Translations under genes and position numbers: made by a program
Notes under the pieces: generated by a model
Told to the model about the DNA's origin: nothing
The model's database searches: none
Seen by the model: the letters and a program-made list of their open reading frames with translations, nothing else
DNA from: Nocardia altamirensis NBRC 108246
Lineage (GTDB): Bacteria > Actinomycetota > Actinomycetes > Mycobacteriales > Mycobacteriaceae
NCBI RefSeq assembly: GCF_001612685.1
Contig: NZ_BDAY01000012.1
Span: 59,348 to 123,347, forward strand
Reading direction: 5' to 3'
DNA: 64,000 nt
Shown: one piece after another, positions 33,818-42,549 of the stretch
Layout: every line of letters begins with the position of its first letter
How positions within the stretch are numbered: position 1 is the first letter of the stretch

Positions 33818-35203
33818 ATGTCGACCGGACTCGCCACTCGCGACTTGCTCGCGCGCCGCGTGACCCGCCGTGTAGCGCTGGCGGCGGCGGTGTTGGTGCT
33901 GTGCGGGCTCACGCTCGCGCTCGGGTATGCGAACAAGGCCCGTTGCGCGGGAGCGCCGTTCGACGCGGAGGGTCGAAGCTCGATCTTCGACAACACCAAG
34001 GATTCGAACGTCTGTTATTCCGACATCCAGTTCCTCTGGCTCGGCCGCGACATCAACGAGCACGTCTTTCCCTATGTCCATGGCGGCATCACCGACGACG
34101 GCACGCTTGTCGGCGGCGCTGTCGAATATCCGGTGCTCAGCGGCACGCTGATGTGGCTCGGCGCGCTCGGCGCGGACAACGACGCCGAATTCCTGCAGCA
34201 CTCCGCGCTGCTGCTGGCGCCGTTCGCGTTGCTGACCGCCTGGATGCTTTCCAGGCTCGCGGGTCGAGCGGCACTGCTGTGGGCGGCGGGGCCGCCACTG
34301 GTGCTCTACGCCTTCCACAACTGGGAACTTCCGGTGGTGTGCATGGCGGTCGCCGCGGTGTACGTGGTTGCCACGCTGACCCGATATTCGTTGCGCACCA
34401 GGGGAATACTGGCCGCGGTGCTGCTCGGTCTCGGCTTCTGCTTCAAGCTTTATCCCGGCATTTTCGTGCTGCCGCTGCTGGCGTACGTGCTGACCGGTGG
34501 TGTCGAGCGTGACCCCGACGAGCGCGGTCTCGATGTGCGCGGCGCGCTGATGGCCGCTGGTGCGGCGATCGGCACCGTCATCGCGGTGAACCTGCCGTTC
34601 GCGCTCGCCGGCTACGAGGGCTGGCGCGCGTCGATCACCTTCCAGCAGTTGCGTCAGGCCGATATCACCACGAATTCCATTTGGTACTGGGGACTTCGGC
34701 CGCTGTTCGGTTCGGACACCGAGAGCGAGTCGTCCTTCCAGCAGATCGTGTCGGTCGCGTCGCCGACGCTGGTACTCGCCGCGTTCGCGCTGGCCATGTG
34801 GCTCGGCTGGAAGCGCTACGCCGCGACCGGGGTGTTCCCGTGGGTCGGGGTGAGCGCCGCGATGCTGTGCGGATTCCTGTTGTTCCACAAGGTGCATTCG
34901 CCGCAGTACACGCTGTGGTTGGTGCCGTTCCTCGTGCTGCTCGAGGTGCCGTGGTCGGTGATCGGCGCCTATCTGGTCGCCGACGCCGCGCTCGGGATCG
35001 GGGTGTTCCGATACTTCTACGCGTTGGGCACCGGTAGACCGTACGAGTTGACCGAGAAGGTCGTGCAGTTCGGGGTGTGGGGCAGGGCCATCCTGTTGGT
35101 CGCCCTGTTCGTGCTGTTCATGCGTGCCGCACCACGCGGCTTCCGTCCGGTGCTGCCACCCATTCCGCGCTTCGCGCCGGGCGCGTTGATCCCGGTCGGG
35201 TAG
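33818..35203 (+). CDS. GT87-like polytopic membrane glycosyltransferase, 461 aa
   Basis: ATG 33818 follows AGGGTGG. The protein has about 10 hydrophobic spans and the GT87 (DUF2029) pattern: CYSDIQFLWLGRDINEHVFP near residue 65, EYPVLSG near 105, CFKLYPGIF near 208 and KVHSPQYTLWLVPFLVL near 360. Members such as PimE and related mannosyltransferases use polyprenyl-phosphate mannose on the outer face of the membrane. Here the substrate is unknown. The gene is divergent from rpsF and paralogous to the one at 59812-61596 (shared ND(CYSD), EYPVLSG and WSPQYSLW motifs). It occurs in the Rv0051 position next to rpsF. Confidence 0.85.
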   Translation: MSTGLATRDLLARRVTRRVALAAAVLVLCGLTLALGYANKARCAGAPFDAEGRSSIFDNTKDSNVCYSDIQFLWLGRDINEHVFPYVHGGITDDGTLVGGAVEYPVLSGTLMWLGALGADNDAEFLQHSALLLAPFALLTAWMLSRLAGRAALLWAAGPPLVLYAFHNWELPVVCMAVAAVYVVATLTRYSLRTRGILAAVLLGLGFCFKLYPGIFVLPLLAYVLTGGVERDPDERGLDVRGALMAAGAAIGTVIAVNLPFALAGYEGWRASITFQQLRQADITTNSIWYWGLRPLFGSDTESESSFQQIVSVASPTLVLAAFALAMWLGWKRYAATGVFPWVGVSAAMLCGFLLFHKVHSPQYTLWLVPFLVLLEVPWSVIGAYLVADAALGIGVFRYFYALGTGRPYELTEKVVQFGVWGRAILLVALFVLFMRAAPRGFRPVLPPIPRFAPGALIPVG

Positions 35204-35562
35204 GTCGTGCGCACCGTGCGAGGTGCATCACTGCGCGCACCTGCGTCAGTTGCCCGAGACTTGCCGAACGCCCAGCTCGCGCGCTGACCGAGGTCGTGCC
35301 CGCGGCGCAGTGTCGGGCGGTGGTTGCCGCCGATCAGCCGAGGGGCGCACCCCGTCTGGTCTTTTGTCCGTTTACGCTGGCCTCACTGGGCGCGTCTTCG
35401 CTCCTCTTCGGTGGTCGGGTGGGGCTGCGGGCATGAGGTGCGGCGTTGTCCCGTGGTATCGATGAGGTGGCTGCCTCGCATTCGCTCGACCCGGCGGGAG
35501 TTGGGCACGACTGCGTCTGGCCGCGTCGAGCAGACGGCGATTTCGAGGCGGTGGAGAACGGG
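35204..35562. other. Non-coding region before the SARP gene
   Basis: About 360 bases between the GT87 and SARP genes. In-frame extension of the SARP frame is possible back to 35446, but the stretch lacks a ribosome-binding site and protein-like content. No gene or repeat is seen. Confidence 0.4.
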
Positions 35563-38500
35563 ATGGACCAAGCGGATGCGCACTCGCCTGCCGCCGTGCG
35601 GTTGACGTTGCTCAACGGCGTTGAGGCGCGCCGCGGCGATCAGGTCCTTCCGCTCGGCCCGCCGCAGCGCCGTGCGGTGCTGTGCGTACTGGCATTTCGG
35701 CGGCGGCAATGGGTCTCGGCGTCGAGTCTGCTTGCCGCGCTGTACGACGATGTGCCGCCGGCCAGTGGCGTCGGCGTGATCCAGACCTATGTGTCGGCGC
35801 TGCGCCGGGTGCTCGAGCCGGACCGCAAGCCCCGGACGCCACCCGTCGTCTTGTTGTCCGGGCACGGTGGATATCAGCTGCGGATCGCGGACGAACAGAC
35901 CGACCTCGGTGTGTTCGACCGGCTGGTCGGCGAGGCGGGCCGGGCGCGCGAAGCCGGTGATCTGGCGCGCGCCGAAGACCGGTACGCGCAGGCGCTTGCG
36001 CTTTATTCAGGCGAACCGCTGGCAGGCCTGCCTGGCCCGTTCGCGCAACGCCAGCGCGAGGCACTGGCGGAGCGGCGACTCGCCGTCGTCGAGGACAGCC
36101 TCGATGTCGCTGTCGCACTTGGTCGTTCCGATGAGGTCATCGATCGTCTGCGGGTGCTCACCGCGGAACATCCGTTGCGGGAAGGCCCGAGAGCGGTGTT
36201 GATGCGCGCGTTGTACGCGCGGGGCCGGCAGTCCGAGGCGCTGGACGTCTACCGGGAAACTCGGGCTCTGCTGGTGGATCGGCTCGGCGTCGAGCCAGGT
36301 GCGAAGCTGCGTGCGCTGCACGAACAGATCCTGTCCGGTGCGGGTATGTCGGATGTCGTGGTCGGTCACGGCAAGACGGGCAATGGTCTGACAGCTGCCA
36401 GGTCGTCAGCCGTGATCGGAGACAACGCACGCACCGAGTCAGATATTCGAGCCCCCGCCGTCGATGCAGTGAATAGTCCTGGTGCACAGAGTATTTCGGA
36501 TGATAGCGATGAGCAGCCGGTGGCGGATGATCGGTTCGCCGCGGTGGCGGCGCTACGGCTGGAGCCGGTCGCGTTGCCCGACCAGGCGGCACCGGTGGTC
36601 TTCGAACGTGAGCAGGAGCTGGCTCGGATCGCGGCGTGGGTGGACCAGACCGGAGCCGGTGGCGGTGGGCTGCTGGTGATTTCGGGGCGACCAGGACTCG
36701 GCAAAACGCAACTGCTCGATGAGGTCGGTCGTCGAGTGCCCGGTGCGCGGCGGATCGACCTGTCGACACCGTGGGGTGCCGCACCGACTCTCGGCCTGGT
36801 GTCGGAGCTGGCCGGGGAAAGCGACCCGGGACTTGCCGTCGCCTACACCGATGCGCAGGTGGCGGAAGCGTTGTGCGCCACGTTGACTCGCGATTCTGCG
36901 GAGCGTCCACTGATCGTGCTCGTCGACAACGCGGAGCAGATGGATGAACGGTCGGCGCGGGTGCTCGCAGCCGCGGCGCCACGGCTGCGCAGAATGCCGG
37001 TGCTGCTGGTGCTGGCATTGGACGAAAGATCGTGGGAACCAGCGATTCTCGATCTGCACGCGAAGCTGGAGCCGCCCGCCGTCGCGATCGTCCGGCTGAG
37101 TGGTCTCAGCATCGGCGCGATCGAGCGGCTGTACACACTGCGCACCGGGACCGAGTGCCCGCCAGGGTTGGCCGCCGACATTCAGCAGGCGACGGCGAGC
37201 ATCCCGCTGCTGGCGGGTGCGTTGATCACGGATCTGGCCACGCTGCGCGACCAGGGGCAGCTGCCGGACTATCTGCCCGACGGGTGCTATTCGCGCTCGA
37301 TCAGGCGACTGCTCGGCAGCTTCTCGCCGCGCGGCGTCGTCATGCTGACGGCACTCGCTGTCCTGCAAGACGTCACACCGACCATCGATGTGCTCGCCGC
37401 CGCCTGCGCCGAACCGGCGGACGTGGTCCGGGACCGCTGTGAATTACTTACCGCCGCAGGAATTTTGGCAACGGCGTCGCCGCCGTCTTTTCCACATCCG
37501 CTGGTCGGCAACACGATTCGCTGGCTCGTTCGCCGCGAGGACGCGGACCGCTTCCGCGTCGCCGCGGCCGAACAGGCGCGCATCGCCGGATACTCGGCCA
37601 GACAGGTCGCGACCTACCTGCGTGACCTGACCGGGGCCGAGTACGCCCGCTGGACAGTGGTGCTGCTCGACGCCGCCGAGGAAGGCCTGCGCCACGGCAT
37701 GATCGCCGACGCGGTGCGCCAGCTCGAGGTGGCGTTGCGGATCGCCGCGCCCGCCGACCGGGACGACATCCTGGTCCGGCTCGGTCAGCTGGAACTGTGG
37801 ACCAACCCGGCGGCGGCCCGCGTGCACCTGGAGGCGGCGCTCGGCAGCGAACGTGACCGCCGCGTCGCGCCGACCGCCCTCATGCCGCTGGCCTGGACCT
37901 TGGCGACCCATGGGCGGGCCACCGCGGCGATGGCGCTGATCGACGCGGTGCATGCCGAGACGGCGGCGCGAGACCCGAGGGCGGCCAGGAACATTCGAGC
38001 CGCCTCGTGGGCGGTCGCCGCGCTGACGGCGGCGACGTGGCAGGAATTCATCGCCACGCTCCCTCGCATCGGGGCTCCCGGATCCGACGGTTCGGTCGAG
38101 CCCGCCGATCAGATCACCGCCGCGGTGCTCACCTGGGACGATGCTTTCCACGTTCGGTACACCGCGCGGGCAACGCTGGCGCGGTTCCCGTCCGAACCGG
38201 ATCCGGCCCGCGGCTGGGATGCGTTGCCGCCGCAACTGGTCGGGATACTCGCCCAATTGTCGATGTGGTCCGGCGATCTCGCGCTGGCCAGACAACTCAG
38301 CGGACAGCGCAAGGACCACTACTTCGGCACCATCGACGTCTATCGCCTCGTCCTGCATTCGGAAGCGCTGCTGCGCTGTGGCGATTACCGCGAGGCGTTG
38401 CGCCAGGTGGCCCCTGCGGTCGGCAGTCTCGGCGACGAATCCATCCGGCCGCCGCTCGCGCTGGTCGCCCAGTATGCGCACGCCCTGCTCGGTCTCGGCC

Positions 38501-39105
38501 GACTCGTCGAGGCCGAACGGTGGCTCACCAGCGTGACCGCGCACGCCAACCCGGAGACCTGGGAGTGGACGGTGGTCATCCACGTCAAAGGCATGCTCTG
38601 CGCCGCGCGCGGTGATTCCCGTTCTGCGGTAGCGCATTTCCTCGACTGCGGCCGACGCACCGCCGCGGTGGGCATTGTCAACCCGGCGCACATCCCGTGG
38701 CGCAGCTCGGCCGCCATCGAGCTGGTGCGCCTCGGTGAGCACGAACGCGCCCGCGAGCTGGCCACCGCCGAGCTCGACGTGGCCCAGCGCTGGGATACCC
38801 CAGGCACCGTCGGAAGGGCACTGCGCGCATTGGCTGTCACCGATACCGACGGGGTGGACGCGGATATGCTTGCCCGCGCCGTCGACCTGCTGCGCCGCTA
38901 CGACTCTCCGGTCGAACTGATTCCTGCTCTGCTGGAACTGGCCGCCGTCCGGCAGGACCACGGCGACGTCGACAGCGCACGCGAGCTGCGCTGGGAAGCC
39001 CATGCGATGGCCGAAACCATCGGTGCCGCACGATATCTCGAAATCATCGCCGGTCTGCTCGGCACCACGCCGCCGCCGTCACCCGGCGGGGTGTCCGCCG
39101 GGTGA
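35563..39105 (+). CDS. Large SARP/AfsR-type regulator with AAA/STAND ATPase domain, 1180 aa
   Basis: ATG 35563 follows GGAG. Residues ~12-100 are an OmpR-type winged helix (VRLTLLNGVEARRGDQVLPL, QTYVSALRRVLEPD). Residues ~105-255 are the BTAD domain (VVEDSLDVAVALG, ALMRALYARGRQSEALDVYR). A disordered, low-complexity linker (~265-325) follows. The STAND/AAA ATPase has Walker A GRPGLGKT (375-382) and Walker B LIVLVDNAEQMD. The C-terminal ~500 residues are helical repeats of TPR type. This is the AfsR class of pathway or stress regulators, usually acting as ATP-driven switches. The neighbours do not form an antibiotic cluster, so the target genes are unknown. Confidence 0.9.
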   Translation: MDQADAHSPAAVRLTLLNGVEARRGDQVLPLGPPQRRAVLCVLAFRRRQWVSASSLLAALYDDVPPASGVGVIQTYVSALRRVLEPDRKPRTPPVVLLSGHGGYQLRIADEQTDLGVFDRLVGEAGRAREAGDLARAEDRYAQALALYSGEPLAGLPGPFAQRQREALAERRLAVVEDSLDVAVALGRSDEVIDRLRVLTAEHPLREGPRAVLMRALYARGRQSEALDVYRETRALLVDRLGVEPGAKLRALHEQILSGAGMSDVVVGHGKTGNGLTAARSSAVIGDNARTESDIRAPAVDAVNSPGAQSISDDSDEQPVADDRFAAVAALRLEPVALPDQAAPVVFEREQELARIAAWVDQTGAGGGGLLVISGRPGLGKTQLLDEVGRRVPGARRIDLSTPWGAAPTLGLVSELAGESDPGLAVAYTDAQVAEALCATLTRDSAERPLIVLVDNAEQMDERSARVLAAAAPRLRRMPVLLVLALDERSWEPAILDLHAKLEPPAVAIVRLSGLSIGAIERLYTLRTGTECPPGLAADIQQATASIPLLAGALITDLATLRDQGQLPDYLPDGCYSRSIRRLLGSFSPRGVVMLTALAVLQDVTPTIDVLAAACAEPADVVRDRCELLTAAGILATASPPSFPHPLVGNTIRWLVRREDADRFRVAAAEQARIAGYSARQVATYLRDLTGAEYARWTVVLLDAAEEGLRHGMIADAVRQLEVALRIAAPADRDDILVRLGQLELWTNPAAARVHLEAALGSERDRRVAPTALMPLAWTLATHGRATAAMALIDAVHAETAARDPRAARNIRAASWAVAALTAATWQEFIATLPRIGAPGSDGSVEPADQITAAVLTWDDAFHVRYTARATLARFPSEPDPARGWDALPPQLVGILAQLSMWSGDLALARQLSGQRKDHYFGTIDVYRLVLHSEALLRCGDYREALRQVAPAVGSLGDESIRPPLALVAQYAHALLGLGRLVEAERWLTSVTAHANPETWEWTVVIHVKGMLCAARGDSRSAVAHFLDCGRRTAAVGIVNPAHIPWRSSAAIELVRLGEHERARELATAELDVAQRWDTPGTVGRALRALAVTDTDGVDADMLARAVDLLRRYDSPVELIPALLELAAVRQDHGDVDSARELRWEAHAMAETIGAARYLEIIAGLLGTTPPPSPGGVSAG

Positions 39106-39265
39106 CGAGTGCGCGGCGGGTCTGGCAACCTGTGTGAGGTCGACGACCGCATCCGGTCCGGTCCCCGTTCGGCGGGTTGTCCGCCGACCGTCGAAGGCCC
39201 TGAAGGTCTTGTGCGCGGCAATAACTCAGGCGCGATCAGTACGCCGACTGCCCCCGAGCTGGTGG

Positions 39266-39304
39266 TGTCCACCGAATGTCGTTGCACCCGTTGACTGCCG
39301 GCCG
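39266..39304. repeat. Imperfect direct repeat, unit 1
   Basis: A 39-base unit that recurs at 39351-39389 with 33 of 39 bases identical, offset 85. It begins TGTCCACCGAA. It lies between the SARP and hydrolase stop codons. Confidence 0.45.
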
Positions 39305-39350
39305 ACCGCAGGTGAGGTCGCCTACCCGGGATGATCTCACTTCGGCGGGT

Positions 39351-39389
39351 TGTCCACCGAACGACGTTGTACCCGTGGACTACTGGCCG
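39351..39389. repeat. Imperfect direct repeat, unit 2
   Basis: Second copy of the unit at 39266-39304; its last ten bases overlap the 3' end of the hydrolase gene. Confidence 0.45.
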
Positions 39390-40099
39390 GCGGCAGCCTG
39401 GGTGATCAGGTCGGCGATCGCGTCCGGCGCGGTGATCATCGACGCGTGCCCGGTCACCAGTGACACGATGTGGTCCGTGGTGGTCACCTGGTGCGCCATC
39501 CGGGACTGCAGGGCGGGCGGGATCATCGCGTCCAGTGTGGAGATCTGGTACCAGGTGTTGTCCCGCAGTGCTTCCCACGCGGGCGTCGCGGTGCCCGAAC
39601 CGGCAAGCGAGAGTACCGAAGTCGGCTTCTGGGTGGCGGCGAGCAACGCGGCCTCGCGCGGGTCGGCGTCGGCGGCGAAGTCGGCGTGGTAGCGGTCGCG
39701 GGCGATGATCAGCTCCGGGGTATCGGCCGTGCCGATGTTCACCAGGTCGGCGCCGCTCGGCAGCTGCTCACCGAACTCCTGGTTGATCTGGAACGCGGAC
39801 TGGCCTGCGGTGGGTGCGTAGGCGGCGACATACACCAGCCCGGTGACGTCGGCGCGGCCCGAGCCGGCCTGGCTGATCACCGCACCGCCGTAGGAGTGGC
39901 CGACCAGGATCGTCGGCCCGGTCAGCGCGTCGAGGTCGCGGACGACGACGGCCACGTCCTCGGCGAACCCGCGCAGCGGGAGCTGACTGGCCACCACGGT
40001 GCCGAAACCCTTGTCGCTCAGCCGCTCGATCACCCTGTTCCAGCAGGACCCGTCGGCCCAGGCGCCGTGCACGAGCAACACATTCGGGGCGGTGGTCAT
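39380..40099 (-). CDS. Alpha/beta hydrolase (RsbQ/salicylate-esterase-like), 239 aa
   Basis: ATG 40097-40099. Opening VLLVHGAWADGSCWNRVIER gives the oxyanion His-Gly. The nucleophile Ser is in ILVGHSYGGAV. The acid is probably the Asp in the DADPREAA or the ISTLDAMIPP segment, and the His is GHASMITAPD near the end. Proteins with this HGAWADGS opening are small cytosolic hydrolases of the hydroxynitrile-lyase and salicylate-esterase clan. The gene is downstream of and parallel to the CGNR gene, separated by 108 bases with a hairpin (CGATCGCC / GGCGATCG at 40122-40143). It may or may not be cotranscribed. Confidence 0.85.
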   Translation of the reverse strand: MTTAPNVLLVHGAWADGSCWNRVIERLSDKGFGTVVASQLPLRGFAEDVAVVVRDLDALTGPTILVGHSYGGAVISQAGSGRADVTGLVYVAAYAPTAGQSAFQINQEFGEQLPSGADLVNIGTADTPELIIARDRYHADFAADADPREAALLAATQKPTSVLSLAGSGTATPAWEALRDNTWYQISTLDAMIPPALQSRMAHQVTTTDHIVSLVTGHASMITAPDAIADLITQAAAGQ

Positions 40100-40207
40100 T
40101 CAGTTCCTCCAAGTTCGCGTCCGATCGCCTGCGCGGGCGATCGACCACAGCATCCTCAGCCGACTGAACGTGGTCTGAATGTCCGCCGAACGTGCAGCTC
40201 AGCGCCC

Positions 40208-40741
40208 CTAGGTGTGCCGAGCGCGGAACGCAGCACCTTTGACGCGGTTTCCGCAGATGGTCATGTCGCACCAGCGCCGGGTGCCGCCGCGGGAGGCGTC
40301 GACGTACAGGCGGGTGCATGCCGGCCTGCCGCATTCCTTGATCGAGGCGGAGCTGCCGCACAGTTCGATGGCCGAGCGGGCGATCGCGGTGAGTGCGGCG
40401 GCGGGCGTGCCCGAGCGGGTGATGGCGCCGTCGGAGCCGAGGGCGATCTGCGGAAGTTCGCCTTTGGCCACGGTGTTCACCAGCCTGCGGTCGGCATCGG
40501 CGGGTGCTTCGCCGCGTGACTTCGCGACGGCCATGCGATACGCGGCTTCCCGCAGGCGCACGGCTGCGGCGAGGGTGGCCGCGTCGCAGTCGGGGGCGCG
40601 GTCGAGCAGGTCGGCGGCGACCAGCCAGTCGGCGAGATCGGCGGGCGCGCCGAGGCCATCGTCGGCTGTCCCGGTGCGGGCCTTGACCGTGCCCGCGAAG
40701 TCGAGGGCGAGGTTGCCACTCACGAAGGTGAACACCTGCAC
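40208..40741 (-). CDS. CGNR zinc-finger regulator with ABATE domain, 177 aa
   Basis: GTG 40739-40741 (VQVFTFVSGNLALDF) gives the canonical ABATE start, with GGTGG upstream. The N-terminal ABATE domain spans ~130 residues. The C-terminal CGNR zinc finger is complete: KECGRPACTRLYVDASRGG, then RRWCDMTICGNR. These are one-component stress or drug-responsive regulators. It is divergent from an EamA transporter. Two identical-architecture operators lie between them, one directly beside each start, so autoregulation and control of the transporter are likely. Confidence 0.85.
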   Translation of the reverse strand: MQVFTFVSGNLALDFAGTVKARTGTADDGLGAPADLADWLVAADLLDRAPDCDAATLAAAVRLREAAYRMAVAKSRGEAPADADRRLVNTVAKGELPQIALGSDGAITRSGTPAAALTAIARSAIELCGSSASIKECGRPACTRLYVDASRGGTRRWCDMTICGNRVKGAAFRARHT

Positions 40742-40745
40742 ATAG

Positions 40746-40764
40746 TAACCACCTTGACAGGTTA
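40746..40764. promoter_or_regulatory. CGNR operator, copy 1
   Basis: TAACC-N9-GGTTA, centred on ACCTTGACA. It is 5 bases from the CGNR GTG, so binding would block its translation-initiation region or transcript start. An identical layout recurs 40 bases away. Confidence 0.6.
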
Positions 40765-40785
40765 GGTGGAAGCCTGCCACGGTGA

Positions 40786-40804
40786 TAACCACCTAAGGCG
40801 GTTA
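40786..40804. promoter_or_regulatory. CGNR operator, copy 2
   Basis: TAACC-N9-GGTTA, extended as ATAACC(A)CC / GG(C)GGTTAT, almost a perfect 21-bp palindrome. It lies 14 bases before the EamA GTG. Its start is 40 bases (about four helical turns) from copy 1, so two dimers could sit on the same face of DNA. Confidence 0.6.
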
Positions 40805-40818
40805 TTTCAGGAGGGCCT

Positions 40819-41718
40819 GTGCAGACTCGATTCATGACGATGGCCGCGCAGCCAGTGTTCGTCGTCCTGTGGAGCAGCGCGTTCATCGCGGGCATCGTCG
40901 GCGTCGGCGCCGCGCCGCCGATGCTTGTCTTGTTCGGGCGCTACGCGATCGCGGGTGTGCTGCTCACCGGGTACGCCGTCATGGTGCGCGTGACCTGGCC
41001 ACGCGGCCGCAGGCTGCGCCACGTCGCGGTCGCCGGGCTGCTGATGCAGATGGTGCAGTTCGGCGCGTTCTACACGGCGATGGGCAACCATGTGCCCGCC
41101 GCGGTGATCGCGCTGGTGCAGGGTCTGAATCCGGTCGTCATCGCCTTGTTTGCCGGAGTGCTCGGCGAAACCGTCACGGCGCGACAGTGGTTCGGCTTCG
41201 GTATCGGCGGCGTCGGCGTTGCGATGGCGGTCCTCGACCAGTCGAGTTTCTCGCTGATCGGCCTGGTGCTCTGCCTGATCGGGTTGCTCGGATTGAGCAT
41301 CGGCACGGTGTATCAGAAGCACTACGTTCCCGACGTCGATCCGCGAGCGTCCACCGCGCTGCACGTGGTGGTGAGTGCACCCATCGCAGGCGCGCTGGCC
41401 TTGGCGACCGGGCAGACGCACGTATCGGACGTGGCGCGGTTCGCCGGATCGCTCACCTGGATGGTGCTGGTGAATTCGATCGCCGCGTTCCTGCTGCTGA
41501 ACATGATGCTGCGCCAGTGGGATGCGACCAGGGTCGGCAAGTTGTTCTTCGCCACTCCCGTGGTCACCGCGCTCCTGGCATGGGTGCTGATCGGTCAGTC
41601 GGTGGGCGCCTTGACCGTTGTCGGCCTCGCGATCGGCCTGATCGGTCTGGTGTTCGCCGCACGCAAGCCGTCGAGCCCCGCCGCTACCGCCCCACAGCCC
41701 GCACTGGCAGTGCGCTGA
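40819..41718 (+). CDS. EamA/DMT-family transporter, 299 aa
   Basis: GTG 40819 follows AGGAGG. About ten transmembrane helices form two EamA repeats (VFVVLWSSAFIAGIVGVGAA for the first, LGLSIGTVYQKHYVPDVDPR at the join). The family exports amino acids, drugs or metabolites. The tail is short and Pro/Ala-rich. It is divergent from the CGNR regulator behind two matched operators, so it is probably an inducible exporter. A 20-bp hairpin follows. Confidence 0.9.
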   Translation: MQTRFMTMAAQPVFVVLWSSAFIAGIVGVGAAPPMLVLFGRYAIAGVLLTGYAVMVRVTWPRGRRLRHVAVAGLLMQMVQFGAFYTAMGNHVPAAVIALVQGLNPVVIALFAGVLGETVTARQWFGFGIGGVGVAMAVLDQSSFSLIGLVLCLIGLLGLSIGTVYQKHYVPDVDPRASTALHVVVSAPIAGALALATGQTHVSDVARFAGSLTWMVLVNSIAAFLLLNMMLRQWDATRVGKLFFATPVVTALLAWVLIGQSVGALTVVGLAIGLIGLVFAARKPSSPAATAPQPALAVR

Positions 41719-41764
41719 ATCAGCACCGCCGCGAACACGTTACGCACCGCGCGGTGGATTCAAG

Positions 41765-41821
41765 AAAGTGGGAACTGGTGGCGGACGCTACTCGGGCGAT
41801 GCCGCCACCAGTTCCCACTTT
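41765..41821. terminator. Long hairpin terminator between EamA and terD-like genes
   Basis: Perfect 20-bp stem with a 17-base loop; the left arm begins AAAGTGGGAACTGG (41765) and the right arm ends CCAGTTCCCACTTT (41821), giving T-rich ends in both directions. It lies between the convergent EamA and terD-like genes. Confidence 0.85.
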
Positions 41822-41840
41822 GCGGAAATCGCTGAGTGGC

Positions 41841-42464
41841 TCACTTACGAGCGCTGTGCCAGTTCATGCCCCATCGGTACGCCTCGTCGATCTCGCGCTG
41901 AGCACCGTTGATGTAGTGGACTTCCCGGTGCACGGTGATCCCGGAGCCCTGGTTCTGCAGCAGGGCGATGGCACACGAGCGCGCACCGTCCACCGGTGAA
42001 TCGAGGCGTACCTCGATCTGCGGGCCCGCCGTCGGATACAGCGTGACCACACCATCGGCGGCGGCCCAGTTCGGCACGCCCTCGTAGATGAAGGCGAAGA
42101 TCAGAATGCGCCGAAACAGTTCGGGCCGAGCGAGATTGATGTGCATGTTCTCGCCACCGGTCGCGGTGCCGCTGCGGTCGTCACCGTCGAGCTGGATATA
42201 CGGCTCGCCCTCCAGCGACCCGAAATTGTTGCCGATCGCCTGCACGACACCCTTGTTGCCGTTGGCGAGCTCGTAGAGGCACCCGAGATCGAGGTCGATC
42301 GGTTTGGCCTTGCGGAAGAAGCCCTTCGACCCCGAGGACCAATTCAGGTTCACCCGCATGGCCCCTTGCTGCTCACCGGGTTTGGTGAGGTTGATGCTCG
42401 GTGTCGCTTTCGACAGGGTCACCTTGGACAGGTTGACCCCACCGGCGTTGTTGTCGATCGCCAT
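41841..42464 (-). CDS. TerD-family protein (TerA/TerD-like), 207 aa
   Basis: ATG 42462-42464, starting MAIDNNAGGVNLSKVTLSKA. The TerD fold carries calcium-binding segments KPIDLDLGCLYEL and LDGDDRSGTATGGENMHINL. The family is linked to tellurite, phage and membrane-stress resistance, and TerD proteins bind calcium. This member is at the right end of a set of minus-strand ter genes (DUF475 protein and TerD upstream). It is 85 bases downstream of the DUF475 gene, separated by a hairpin. A hairpin also separates it from EamA. Confidence 0.85.
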   Translation of the reverse strand: MAIDNNAGGVNLSKVTLSKATPSINLTKPGEQQGAMRVNLNWSSGSKGFFRKAKPIDLDLGCLYELANGNKGVVQAIGNNFGSLEGEPYIQLDGDDRSGTATGGENMHINLARPELFRRILIFAFIYEGVPNWAAADGVVTLYPTAGPQIEVRLDSPVDGARSCAIALLQNQGSGITVHREVHYINGAQREIDEAYRWGMNWHSARK

Positions 42465-42493
42465 CGGCGCGATCCCCCTCCAGAGAAATGAGA

Positions 42494-42530
42494 GCGGCAG
42501 CGGTCCTCCCGCAGGAGTGGCCGCTGCCGC
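42494..42530 (-). terminator. Hairpin between DUF475 and terD-like genes
   Basis: 10-bp perfect stem GCGGCAGCGG / CCGCTGCCGC with an inner CTCC-GGAG pairing, just after the DUF475 gene. It could be a partial terminator or processing site before the downstream terD-like gene. Confidence 0.55.
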
Positions 42531-42549
42531 ATGGGTCTTCGGCTGAAAA

